64,000 nt of DNA from Solen grandis (GCA_021229015.1 CM037788.1:51027040-51091039); one strand, 5' to 3'. Counted from the stretch's first letter, positions 35,691-46,470 are shown. Made by a program: numbers and translations. Notes: generated from the sequence alone by a model not told the origin.

Positions 35691-35835
35691 GCTCTTGGGT
35701 CATCATACTCGGAGGATTGCTAGCTATTTTGTTTATCACGCTAATAGTTACGGTGTCGATCTTAGTCTACAAGTTAAGGAGGTCGAGTAAGACCGCGCAG
35801 GATCCTGAGGCCGACACTGGACCTGAAACAGAACT
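35691..35835 (+). CDS. single-pass membrane protein, transmembrane exon (partial gene)
   Basis: Exon after the acceptor TCTATCTATCACAG, phase 1. It encodes a clear transmembrane helix of about 24 residues (WVIILGGLLAILFITLIV...) followed by a basic stop-transfer YKLRRSSK and an acidic segment. It ends at a donor (CT then GTAGGT) whose two leftover bases join in frame with the exon at 36760. The phase-1 entry intron is typical of extracellular-domain genes, so a type I receptor-like protein is likely. The upstream ectodomain exons were not found in this window. Confidence 0.6.
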
Positions 35836-36759
35836 GTAGGTCTCCATTTATGTTTATGTATGATAACTCTCTATGAATAAGAATATCTAAGCAAATATAA
35901 CACTACGTTGATGAAAACTTTAAAATAATATATCGAATAGGTCTACCCTTTATAAGGAAGTATACCCGCTAATATCCGTCGACATGAAACTTTTACGGGA
36001 AGTACAGGCATACGAGTACGTGTCGCTAAAAATAAACCATATCGATTTTGATAATTCACGTATACATAAGTGACCCCCGCCTATGATAATACAAAAATGA
36101 ACAAATATGCGCGCATATTCCGGTGGAATGAATAGAGTATTGCATAAAATTAATATTTATTCATTTATAAATACATCATACAAGAAAACTTCTTTAAAAA
36201 TATTCACTTTTTACATGTCTAAAACAGAATATCAAAACTAGGAGAATGCGATTCGCTAGACCCTGCATATATGGGTATTGTATAAACTAGTAATTGCTAG
36301 AATAGTTTATGGGTTTACGTTTGAATTTATTTCTGTTTAAATATGGCTACACTATAATGTGTTAAATTATTTCAATTTACGTTCTAGAACACTGCACGTG
36401 TGAAAGTCATAACAAACTTACCTATCGACTGCTTTCACAGCCAATATCAAATACGCTTCTTATGCATACATATAGATTAATCACACTATATTGAGAAAGG
36501 TCTGCCAAGAGTTCCAAACACTTGGAAATGAAATATTAAATATTCAACATGTAGGAATAGAAAAAATAATCCAAATGTTGTTCCCCTAAGATCAATGTAG
36601 TCCCGGTAGCTGGGAAATTAATGTACCCACCTTGGTAACGGAATATCTTTGGTAGATATCACCCTTGTTTAGTGAATGTCAGTGGTAGATTTACAATATC
36701 ATTTCAAAAGAGACTATGAAATCATTTAATTACAATAAGAACATTTTTCTTTCATTAAG

Positions 36760-37144
36760 GAAGTTAAAAGACAGCATGAACTCTTCTGCCGCAACATCAG
36801 AAGTCAAACTTGATATAGACGATGAAATAACGGACAGTATCAATAGGTATTCGGACGACACGAGTGACTTCGGCGAGGGTCGGAGACTGCCGAGTAATCC
36901 CGAAAGCAGCGATATAGACTTCCGGATCCAGGGTGACGAAACTGGAAGAACTAACACAACTTCCGGTTGTGCTGGGGACGGAGAGCAGGATGAGCAGCAA
37001 GGACTATTGGCGGGATACGAGGATGAATCACGTGACCCGTCTCCATGTAGAGATCAAGCATTGCGGCAAGTTCAGCCAGCAAACCCGGGTGGTCAAGCGA
37101 AGATGGCCTTAAAGCGAAATGAAGTTGTTATGGATAAAAATTGA
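36760..37144 (+). CDS. single-pass membrane protein, cytoplasmic-tail exon
   Basis: Acceptor TTTCATTAAG. The first base completes a Leu codon from the previous exon, and about 127 codons follow to TGA. The tail is acidic and Ser-rich (DIDDEITDSINRYSDDTSDF), with SPxx-like sites (SRDPSP) and no catalytic domain. The 3' UTR runs to AATAAA at 37522. Family not recognised. Confidence 0.6.
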
Positions 37145-37345
37145 TCTCTCTCTCTCTCTCAAACAGATACATCCCTCTGTACCTCTGTCAATCCCTCTAA
37201 TCCCCTCTCTTCCTTAACCCCATCTCTCCCTTCGTCACCTCCCCCCCTTCCCCCCCCTCTCCTCTATCCCTTTGTCCTCCCCTCTATCCAACTCCCTCTC
37301 TTTCTCTCAGTATGAGAAAAATATATATAACCAGATGTACTAAAT
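37145..37345 (+). repeat. CT-rich low-complexity 3' UTR segment
   Basis: CTCTCT and CCCTCT runs after the stop codon of the tail exon. Confidence 0.7.
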
Positions 37346-37348
37346 TTA

Positions 37349-37828
37349 TGTGCGAGGTTCATAGTTTCAATATTGAATGTGTGTATGTTTGTTATTCATT
37401 TGTCATATTTAACTGCATGAGTGCATAGGATATTGTAAATTGTTCATAAATCTCCACAATGTCTTTCTCTTTTTCTTATTCAAGCTACGTATTTCACTTG
37501 TAAATATGATCAGTTTTGAAAAATAAAGACTTCATACAATGTTATTATATGCTTTTCAGTGTCTTTAATCTATACAATTTTCTTAATCCTCAGTTCAGGC
37601 ATGAAACAAAATACTTTACGAGCCATGATTTTAGGTTAAGATTCGGTCCAACATTTCTGCCTACAATTTCTTGACAGAAAGCTGTATGTTGAATATAGCG
37701 TGTAATATTGATATTCCAAGAGAAATCGAAAGACTGAAAGAAACAAAGCTATATGAACATGACGAAAATCTTTTTAAAAAATCACCGACTTTTTAACTGA
37801 CTAGTACACATGAAAATTTCCTAACATA
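37349..37828 (+). repeat. 3' UTR and downstream block duplicated at 33111
   Basis: Matches 33111-33585 almost base for base. Contains AATAAA at 37522-37527, the likely poly(A) signal of the membrane-protein gene. Confidence 0.85.
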
Positions 37829-37942
37829 GTCGGAAACAATCCGATCTCATTCGGAAACAATCCGATCTCATTCGAAAACAATCCGAACTCATTCGGAAAC
37901 AATCCGAACTCATTCGGAAACAATCCGATCTCATTCGAAAAA
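37829..37942 (+). repeat. 21-bp minisatellite, about 5 units
   Basis: Same unit as 33586-33977, shorter array. Confidence 0.9.
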
Positions 37943-38089
37943 CGCCCAGAACGTCATGAATATTAATGTGGCAACACAATGGCTGCACGTTCTTCTCGCC
38001 CATTTACATTTAGCTATGGGGTCTGACAGCATATTACACCGATATTAGACACGATTGTTAGTCTCAAACGGTGAAATCGGTTGGGAAAC

Positions 38090-38425
38090 TATAGGTCTGT
38101 CGGTCCGTCCGTCTGTCTGCCGTCCATTGCGCATTCGTGTCCGCTCCATAACTTGAACATTTATGGATGCACTTCAATAAAACTTCACAGAATTATTCCT
38201 CATAATCTAAGGTTGTGTTGCGTGCATCAGCCATAATGCACCATTGAAAGGTCGAGGCCACAGGAGTTGTTAGAAATTGTGTTTGGTGTTCATAGGCTAC
38301 ATCTTCGTGTCCGCTCTATAACTTCCATATTAATTGATGGATTTTCATAAAACCTTACAGAGGTGTTTGTCATAACACAAACGTGTGTCATGCACAACAA
38401 CTATATGCACGCTTGAAAGGTCAGT
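38090..38425 (+). repeat. bivalve dispersed repeat, two diverged units
   Basis: Units share TTCGTGTCCGCTC(C/T)ATAACTT, TTCA(A/T)AAAAC.TT.ACAGA and GTG(T)GT(C/G)(A/G)TGCA.CA. The preceding CGTCCGTCTGTCTGCCGTCC is typical of this family. Related sequence is at 50640-51080. Confidence 0.5.
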
Positions 38426-38432
38426 GCAGTTC

Positions 38433-38665
38433 GGGGGTGCCTTGATAGCGTAGTGGTAACGCGCTTCGCTTCTCACCAATGCGTCACGGGTTCCAATCCT
38501 GGTCACGTACTTGATAGGGTACATTGGTCGCCCGTCCAGACACGTGGGGTATCTCCGGTTTCCTTCCATAATAATGACCACATACGCCGCCACCAAAGCC
38601 ATCGAAAGTGATTAATACAAGTTGTGAGAACTTGTTTCGTAATTAATGTAAAATAAATAAAGTTT
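38433..38665 (+). repeat. tRNA-derived SINE (V-SINE/RUDI-like)
   Basis: A box TAGCGTAGTGG and B box GGTTCCAATCC are 45 bases apart. A central part follows (GCCCGTCCAGACACGTGGGG, CTCCGGTTTCC, AATGACCACA), then ACTTGTTTCGTAATTAATGT and an AATAAA tail. Layout and central sequence fit widespread molluscan tRNA-derived SINEs; the family name is an inference. Confidence 0.7.
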
Positions 38666-38865
38666 AGTCCGGGGGTCATAACCCATTCCCATTATTTTAT
38701 TGTTTCTGTCTGGCACAAATTCTTCACCGGTGGGGACTCCTGAGATTATTGCTTGCTATACTGAGTGACAAAGCCATGTTGATATAAGTTCCAGTTCCCC
38801 CGTGTTCTTGGATATTGTCTTTTACTTCAACTCTTTTTAATGTGTCGGTCTTTCTCCCTATCGCG

Positions 38866-39112
38866 GGGCCTCCGTGGCCAAGAGGGTAAAGACTTTAACA
38901 CTCACTCAGTCCCTTTACCGCGTGGGCTCGAATCCCGGCAGGGTCATTCGGATTTTCATGTGAGGAAGCCTTCCAGCTGGCTTGCGGTAGGTCGGTGGTT
39001 CTAACCGGATGCCTCCGTGCATTCGGGGTCTTCCTCCACCTGTAATTAGCTGGACGTCGCTATATGATTGAAATACTGTCGAAGCGACGGTAAACTCAAA
39101 TAGTCAAGTCAA
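38866..39112 (+). repeat. tRNA-derived SINE, second family
   Basis: A box TGGCCAAGAGG and B box GGCTCGAATCC, then a body with CCAGCTGGCTTGCGGTAG, TCTTCCTCCACCTGTAATTA and ACTGTCGAAGCGACGGTAAA. A second copy lies inverted at 47885-48117. Confidence 0.8.
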
Positions 39113-39212
39113 GTCTTTCTCCCTATCGCAGAGATTTCATTTTAGTTGCTGTCGAAATGGTGTTCAGCCATTTTGTATTACAGACATTTTGCCCCGTGAA
39201 ATGACGGTACTG

Positions 39213-39330
39213 TATGTATTTGTTATCGTTAATATTTTAAATTTTATGGAATTTATCGCAAGCGATGCTAAGCGGAGCGCTGCGATAAATCCATACAATT
39301 TAAAATATAAACGATAACATATTTACAAGT
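39213..39330. repeat. near-perfect hairpin of about 115 bp
   Basis: TGTTATCGTTAATATTTTAA...ATTTATCGCA pairs with TGCGATAAAT...TTTAAAATATAAACGATAACA around a 20-bp centre. A miniature foldback element. Confidence 0.75.
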
Positions 39331-41350
39331 ATTAGCATTTCCGCAACATAATTTTGATATTTCCCTTTTATGCACCTAGCTGTAGTCTTGTTTCGAACAA
39401 TTTATGCATAGTTTTCTTGAAGAGTGTAATTGAAGCTATGAAGCTACTCCTTGTCGATAAGAAAATTATAAGCTGCGTAAAATTGAGAAGTACAAAGGGG
39501 CGTTCTCCAATCAAATCTGCCCAATTATGCGACTACCAGTCTAGCAACATGTACTTCCTGTAGCCTTTAACACATTCCAGATTTCCAAGCGTTCAAAACA
39601 GTTTTAGAAGAGCTTGTTCCCGGTAATCTGATCTGTTTATCTTTCTGCGACCGACTGAGAAGGAACCTGCTTTTTCTATTACGTCAGCGGTACAGGAGTA
39701 AAATGTCGCTTTTTTGCTCGATAGTATATATGAACAAAGACCACAATTAATTTTACTACATGTGTGTATATGTTCTACAAAAGCATATACAAATGACAAT
39801 TTCTGTAAGGAAAACTGACATCCAAACTTACCCTCATTAGATAGATCTATTCAAGAGAAATAATTATGTACATTTTAAACATGGGATAACCCGGCTACTT
39901 TTTGACCTATTTAAGGCCTAATAACATACGTATGAATTTTGTGCACAGGTCGGCCATTTTACACCAATTTTCTTTACAAAAAAATTCACCTCTCAGCAGT
40001 CCTTAACTTTTCAGTTTGTTGTGCAATAAGGCCTCCAAATTGTGCATTTTATGACTATTTTAACTGTAACCCCCGTCGGTGAATTTATGGAACGTCGGTT
40101 TTTTCCATAAACTTTTTTAGAAACTACAGATTTTACTGTGAGTGTGTTCTTTATGATTTAATCCTTCATTACATGTATTTAAGTAAAAAAAAAAATCACC
40201 ATAAGTCAGCATTAAATAGGGTCACTATTTTCTGTGTGGGCACTTCCGGATGCAGTGTAACCAAGGGCAGGTAACTGTGGTCTGAGTCCATATCGCCGCC
40301 CTGGGCCGACGATAACAATTTGTCACGTACGCCATACAGCTTTGCTTTTGACCTTGGATTATGGACCCGTCTTATTACAATTTGATTTCCCGCCCCATTT
40401 CTCCTCCACCCCGTTAGATAAATCATACGCGTTTGATGTACAATAACCCGCGTCGGTGAATTTATGGAACGTCGTTTTTTTTTCCCATAAACTTTAAGCG
40501 ACACTAATGCCTATACACTATTTACTCATATATATTCTGAAAGAACATAGTTTCCAGTTTCCAAAAATAGTAACTTCAAGAAAATCCATCCTTAAATAAA
40601 AAAGATACAGCGATTTAAAAATCAACATCTCCGATCGGAATTCGCTCCGATAGTGAAAAGATCGATCGGTACCTGTCCGTTGTCGGATATTTCCGATCGA
40701 ATTTCAACAGTCCGACCGGAGAAAAACGATCGTTTTTTCTCGATACCTTCTTTATTTTTCAGAAACATTGGGTGGTTGTTAATTGTTTTCAGCTTAACTT
40801 AGAATGCAAAATAATTATTGATTTTGATGACGATGATGACGTTATTTGCGTGAATTTATTCGTGTGATTAATTATAGTGTAATCGGTGTAAAAACAAAAA
40901 CAGAGGTAGAGCGTCTACCGATACTTAAGTAACATGCTGTTTTAAACGGAAAATAACTAAACATTTTCTTTTTTTTTGACTTAAACAGTAACCTATTTTT
41001 ACTTTTTAATGTATCTCACTGCCTCTCCTCTTCTCACTTTCTCTATAATGTATCTATAAAGTAGGAAAATCGACTGTTTTTCCCCGATCGGAGAAAATCA
41101 ATCGATTTTTTCGATTTACGGACGTTTCGGTAAATGACCAGTTCGGTAAATTGATTATATATAGTAACAGGTTTGGATGGTTCGGTAAATTGATTTTCAA
41201 TAGTAATTACCTATTATATGTATATCACACCTTCATGTATGTGTGAAAAAACGTGTTTATACTAATATGTGATTAATGTATGCACTGGTTAATTAAAGGT
41301 AGAGAGGAAGTTATGTTCGCTGAGTGGTTTAATGTACGGGATTTAAATTA
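39331..41350. other. gene-free stretch with short repeats
   Basis: Contains two direct copies of GTCGGTGAATTTATGGAACG followed by TTCCATAAACTTT (40073-40115 and 40452-40496), and a TCCGATCG-rich stretch at 40625-40740. No coding exon was recognised. Confidence 0.5.
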
Positions 41351-41354
41351 ATCA

Positions 41355-41822
41355 GGTGTTGGCCCGGTGTTTTTTTCCCTTCTTTATTCTATAGTAAATC
41401 CAGAACATTTGAACATGCACTGTGGACTCCAGAACATTTTCCTGATAATAAGTGGTCTATATTTCTCTTCTTTAATCCTGTCCCAGCAAATGGAGGCCAA
41501 AAGTTACCTCATCACCGATGAACTTTTCTGCTAGCACTGAATGTTTACAAACACTGTCAATATTTTCAACACACAAATCTCACAGTGCACCTGTTACATC
41601 ATTTCTGTTATTCATCCACTCAGGCATATAGTCCCAATAAAAACAGAAGAAATCATTGTTAAATTTACCAGAAATGACACAGAAACAATAATGTTCTAAT
41701 AAAAACAGTTGAACTTTAACCAGTCTAGAAAGGCAAAGCATCAATTTCAAGACTTTAATATTTAAAAGAACTACTTCCTAGGGTACAACGACCCGGAAGT
41801 ATTTCGATACCGGGGTCACACC
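41355..41822 (+). repeat. left 468-bp direct repeat of the transposase element
   Basis: Starts GGTGTTGGCCCGGTG and ends ATACCGGGGTCACACC, so each repeat itself has imperfect inverted ends (GGTGT...CCCGGT). No PBS, polypurine tract or RT is associated. Confidence 0.9.
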
Positions 41823-42553
41823 TAAATCTTACCAAAATTTTTCCTGAGCAAAATTTTTCACACTTTTCTCAGTTTTTACATCTATTTCAAGAAGCATAAT
41901 GCAAAGCATTTTCAATTTTTACCAGATACAGTCTGACAGGGACCGTTTAAGAAATTGGCCCAATCTGCGGACTTTCTCACACGGCAACTTGAAAGTTTTT
42001 GCAAGGAGGCAATATTTTAAAAGTACTGTAGCTTCAAAAGTTTCTGATGGATTTTCAAAATTTAAGCAGCTATGTAACCGGCTAATGCTATATTAATTGA
42101 TTATGTGAAAATAAAGCTTTTACCCCAAGAGAATGGTGTTTTTTTTAACTTTATGTACCAAAATTCATGCATTTTTCACTAAAAAAATCAGAATCTGCAC
42201 CACGAAAACCTCTCCAAAAAGGTTTGAAATGAAGAAAAACAGACTTTACCCTATTAAAATAACCAGACTTGAGTTCCTGCAATAACTGACAGCAATTAGT
42301 ACAGTTGTATCAGAAAAGAAGCCCATCTTCTCCTGTCTGATAAGAACAATAGGGTTTACCCTGGATAATGACCTTATTTTTCTTGCAGGAGCGTCCCTCT
42401 CCCCAAAACTCTAATTAGTGAACTATTTCTTTGATAAGAATGCTGAAAATGACACTGGTCATTCTGATAAGAATGCTGAGCACCTGCATGGAGATTTTTT
42501 TCAGTTCATTCTATAACAACTGCTCACACAGTAAACACAACTTTTACATCAAG

Positions 42554-44428
42554 ATGCCGAAAGGTAAAATAAAGAGACGCCGAGTGGGGGGTCAATTCCT
42601 ACCAGGAAATAAGATGTCACCAGCTCGATGCCTTGCCGACACCTCCTTGGACACATCTGATGATGCAGATCATGCAGCTGATGCAACTCCCAAGAAGCCG
42701 ACACTGCGCTCGGGACGGGATCTGCAAAGAGAAGAACAACATAACTATGATGCGCATGGAAACCGCATCATAAACATGAATAAGCTGATAAGCATCATGA
42801 ATGATGTGTACAGGGAACACAGTCTTCTAGACTGTGAACATTTAAATATTGTCCTTAACAGTGAATTAAAAGTGGGACTTGGATCAAAACTGGAGTTCAG
42901 GTGCTCTTCGTGTGGTTTTCTTTCTTCTAAGATGGACAGTTACAATAGATGCCAAAGCTCAAAGGCAGTAGCTGTAAATATGCTATTTGCTTCAGCTTTG
43001 CAGGACACTGCCATAGGATTAGAGAAGGGGAACCTGCTACTTGCATCTATGGACATACCTCCACCTTCCAGGTCCCACATGCAAACCTTGATGAACCAAG
43101 CCTCCGTCAACACTATAAAAATTAATGAGGATGACATGGCCGTCAAGAGGCAGCTTGTTATTAAACACAACCAGGAGCAAGGACGAAAGAACCCGAACCA
43201 CCTGGACCTGTCTTTTGATGGCCGTTACAATGCTAACAGAATGATTTCATCGTACAAACCTGGGCAGGCTGCATCACAGGCTTATGGTGTAGCCATAGAG
43301 AACAACACCAGTTACAATTACATTGTTGCCCTAGCTGTCCAGAATAAGCTTTGCTGGTCTGGAGCATATTTAAGGAACAAGGGATTTGACATCACATGTC
43401 CTGGGGGCCATGCGGCATGTACAGCAAACATTCCATATATGGCGCCCCATTCAGAAAGATCCATGGCTTTCAGTATTGCCGAGCAACTTTCTAAGGAAGA
43501 TATACTTGTTCGCAGCCTAACAACAGATGGGGACACCAAGGCTCACCTGGGCATGTCTGATTTTTATGACAAGCTTGGAAATGCCTGGACTGTCAATCGC
43601 CAAGCAGACCCCTATCACTTGGGAAGCAAACAAGTAAGAAAGACGAGGCAGTCTAACTGGAGCCTGACTATGTTCAGTGGAAAAAAGCTGTCACATGAAG
43701 CCAGACAACAAGCAACAACAGCTCTAGCCAAGGATATCAAATCAAGATGCCATGCCATAATTGAAAAACTTCGGGCCGAGGCAGACGGTGATCTTTCAAA
43801 ATTATTGAATTGTTTACCTGCCATCAAAGCTGCAACTCTGGAATGCTACGGTGGGAACTGCAGTTTCTGCCCACATGACTCCCTTGTTTGCTCCGGTGTT
43901 GGTGGGGTTGGTAGCTGGTGGTACACATCTACGTATCTACCGACTCACGGCATACATCACCTGAAAATGACAAGAAACGATCGTGAGTTACTTTCAACCA
44001 TCCTGGAAATACGACTCAGTGAGTATGCCGTGCTTAGCGTCTCCAGCAATACATCAACACAGAAATGCGAGGGTTTCAATAGGGCGGTACTGTCAACACT
44101 TCCCAAAGAAATCAACTTGTCAAGAAATTTTGCAGGAAATCTGGCATCAAAAACCCTACAATTAAATAATTCTTTACAAGAGTCAGTCACCAAGAAAGTA
44201 AGCAGCATTACTGGAAAACCTCTTTCGCCTCGTGCTAGAAGATATTTGAACTATACATCAAATCGAGCTCAAAGATATAAAAAGTACCAAAAAACAAACA
44301 AATTTAAACTACAAAGAAGATCAAACAGAGCAAAACTGGAATTTATATACCACCAGGCCAGAAGTAAAGGACAGTACAAAGAAGAGTATGTGAAAGGTCA
44401 GGTGGATGAAGCTGGTCCCAGCAATTAA
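42554..44428 (+). CDS. Mutator-like transposase domain protein
   Basis: Intronless ORF. I start it at ATG 42554 (context ATCAAGATGCC), giving 624 aa; the frame is open 41 codons further upstream. Order of parts: basic NLS-like N-terminus (KGKIKRRRVGGQFLPGNK), a CSSC zinc motif, then the DDE-type core with LDLSFDGRYN (candidate first Asp, residue 222), a Cys/His stretch with CPGGHAAC, TTDGDTKAH (candidate second Asp, residue 325) and the ADPYHLGSKQVRKTR segment. The C-terminus is strongly basic. The order matches animal proteins annotated with a Mutator-like transposase domain, where the DGDS/DGDT motif is followed by a His-containing segment. It would cut and rejoin element ends in the nucleus. 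It is intact and may be active. Confidence 0.7.
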   Translation: MPKGKIKRRRVGGQFLPGNKMSPARCLADTSLDTSDDADHAADATPKKPTLRSGRDLQREEQHNYDAHGNRIINMNKLISIMNDVYREHSLLDCEHLNIVLNSELKVGLGSKLEFRCSSCGFLSSKMDSYNRCQSSKAVAVNMLFASALQDTAIGLEKGNLLLASMDIPPPSRSHMQTLMNQASVNTIKINEDDMAVKRQLVIKHNQEQGRKNPNHLDLSFDGRYNANRMISSYKPGQAASQAYGVAIENNTSYNYIVALAVQNKLCWSGAYLRNKGFDITCPGGHAACTANIPYMAPHSERSMAFSIAEQLSKEDILVRSLTTDGDTKAHLGMSDFYDKLGNAWTVNRQADPYHLGSKQVRKTRQSNWSLTMFSGKKLSHEARQQATTALAKDIKSRCHAIIEKLRAEADGDLSKLLNCLPAIKAATLECYGGNCSFCPHDSLVCSGVGGVGSWWYTSTYLPTHGIHHLKMTRNDRELLSTILEIRLSEYAVLSVSSNTSTQKCEGFNRAVLSTLPKEINLSRNFAGNLASKTLQLNNSLQESVTKKVSSITGKPLSPRARRYLNYTSNRAQRYKKYQKTNKFKLQRRSNRAKLEFIYHQARSKGQYKEEYVKGQVDEAGPSN

Positions 44429-44776
44429 ACATTATTAAAATGCAAGCCTACAAGACCAATCTAAAGAATAAAAAAAAAGGGAAAAGCTCCGTCACATTCA
44501 TGGCAGAATGTCTGATGATGGCCTGATGCCGGCCGAAACGGAAAGCTTCAAGCTGCAAAGTATAACACTAAAAATTTATACAAAAATATGACATATCAAA
44601 GTATAAAACAATATTTACACTCTGAATTAAATTCAAGAACACAATCCCATGACCATCAAAGATGCATCTATCCCTGTAAATTAAAGAAAACACATATATT
44701 AGCCACAAAAATCCATAAGTCTACATAAACTTTAAGCAAAACTGGCAAAAGAAAAATATAAGCTGGAAACAACAGA

Positions 44777-44811
<35 letters not shown>

Positions 44812-45122
44812 TTCTTCATTCAAAATTTTGCTTGAATTTTAAGCAAAATGCAAAAATAGTCTGTTATGTTTCTCTAGCAGCTTTGCACAAAAGCAGACGA
44901 CTGAAATGGAAGTAAACAGTCAAAGGGAGGGGACTCTGGTGCCCTTATACAGAAATTTCAAAGTTTTAAATTTTGAATTTTAAATAAAATTAAAATTACA
45001 CAAACCTGAACAAATTCCTTTTATCTCCTGATTTCTATTGTCAATACTAAATAGCATGTGAAATTTCAACACTTTCCAATGCATACTTTTTGAGATATTA
45101 AATTTTAACTTTTTGGCATATA
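44429..45122 (+). other. 3' non-coding part of the transposase element
   Basis: Contains a T run of about 25 at 44779-44803 and AT-rich sequence. No ORF of note. Confidence 0.6.
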
Positions 45123-45592
45123 GGTGTTGGCCCGGTGTTTTTTTCCCTTCTTTATTCTATAGTAAATCCAGAACATTTGAACATGCACTGTGGACTCCAG
45201 AACATTTTCCTGATAATAAGTGGTCTATATTTCTCTTCTTTAATCCTGTCCCAGCAAATGGAGGCCAAAAAAGTTACCTCATCACCGATGAACTTTTCTG
45301 CTAGCACTGAATGTTTACAAACACTGTCAATATTTTCAACACACAAATCTCACAGTGCACCTGTTACATCATTTCTGTTATTCATCCACTCAGGCATATA
45401 GTCCCAATAAAAACAGAAGAAATCATTGTTAAATTTACCAGAAATGACACAGAAACAATAATGTTCTAATAAAAACAGTTGAACTTTAACCAGTCTAGAA
45501 AGGCAAAGCATCAATTTCAAGACTTTAATATTTAAAAGAACTACTTCCTAGGGTACAACGACCCGGAAGTATTTCGATACCGGGGTCACACC
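45123..45592 (+). repeat. right 470-bp direct repeat of the transposase element
   Basis: Same sequence as 41355-41822 except two extra A in an A run. Followed directly by ATCA. Confidence 0.9.
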
Positions 45593-46168
45593 ATCAGCGG
45601 AATACTTTAGAGATAATATCTGAATACTGGGTATATTAATATTTATTAATATGTTACTAATTATTTTTGAAATATTAATTATCAAATAATAAATATAATG
45701 TATGTCCATATTATTATTTTTTATCATCATAATCAATTATTATTATTATTATTTATGAAATATTAATTATCAAATAATAAATATAATTTTTATTAGTATA
45801 TTATATTATCATAATCTAACATTATGATTATTATCATTATTGGATATTGGAACAATATACATATTGTATATCTCTCTCTCTTTCTCTCTCTGACTGGGAG
45901 TTGTATATGATTTATGTTTATTGTAGTTCATTGTTTCGTGGGAGGAAAAAAAGGAAGAAGAATTACAAAGTTGTATTACATTTATTTATTAATTATTTAT
46001 TTTTGTTTTATTTCTTTCATTTTAAAACAGTATTAACAACATGTAACAAACAAATAAAAACATACAAAGCCATAAAGAGGTTGTCAGAAACAATGTCACT
46101 GTTTAAAACTTAATAACACACTGTCTAAAACACAATAACACACACATCAGATCATGCAAACTTCAGAA

Positions 46169-46470
46169 CTACTGATCGTCATCGCGGTATAGATGCAGGG
46201 TAGCCTCCGTTGGACCGATGGCACTGATGTGACTGATCGTCCTCAGCAGGGCAGTAGTGGTCAGGTCCTCCTCCTCATATCGGTCCCAGGCCTCCTCCAG
46301 TTTCCCGTGGATCCTGGCGTACTTCTTCCGACGAATCTTCGTGAGGAGGTTCTCCGACACCAGTCTCACCTGAAGGTCGACGGTTTCGGCTTCCTCACGA
46401 AGAATCACCGAAAGCTTATAAATTCCGAGGTTCGGATTCCCTGCCCGAGCATTCAGTCTGCGGTGCCATC
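46169..46470 (-). CDS. MULE-type transposase-derived protein, last exon
   Basis: Exon after a minus-strand acceptor (TAATTTCAG), phase 1, with about 100 codons to a stop at 46169. It begins WHRRLNARAGN, then LGIYKLSVILREEA, DLQVRLVSENLLTKIRRKKY and RYEEEDLTTTALLRTIS. This is the conserved region downstream of the MULE transposase core in FLYWCH/MULE proteins (NNxxEGWHRRxNxR). The catalytic core would be in upstream exons, which I do not find before 47 kb. It may be a domesticated gene end or a fragment. The AATAAA complement near 46011 could be its poly(A) signal. Confidence 0.6.

Larger units (their letters stand above)
41355..45592 (+). mobile_element. Mutator-like transposase element with LTR-like direct repeats
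   Basis: A 4.24-kb unit: 468-bp repeat, leader, transposase ORF, about 0.7 kb of 3' sequence, 470-bp repeat in the same orientation. The outer ends are GGTGTTGG... and ...CACACC, and both flanks are ATCA (41351-41354 and 45593-45596), a possible 4-bp target duplication. The inner edges (TAAA and TATA) do not match, which favours mobilisation of the whole unit. The repeats differ by little more than a 2-A indel, so the insertion is recent. Confidence 0.7.

Noticed and set aside
35691..35762. Continuation of the integrase into the bases after 35690
   Set aside because: None of the three frames continues the integrase core; the frame that makes sense encodes a transmembrane helix.
42431..42553. 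Upstream 41-codon extension of the transposase ORF
   Set aside because: Low-complexity hydrophobic residues unlike the family. ATG 42554 has better context and is followed by the expected basic N-terminus.
41383..45592. LTR retrotransposon, suggested by the direct repeats
   Set aside because: No RT, RNase H, protease or integrase, no TG...CA ends and no priming site. The internal ORF is a DDE transposase.
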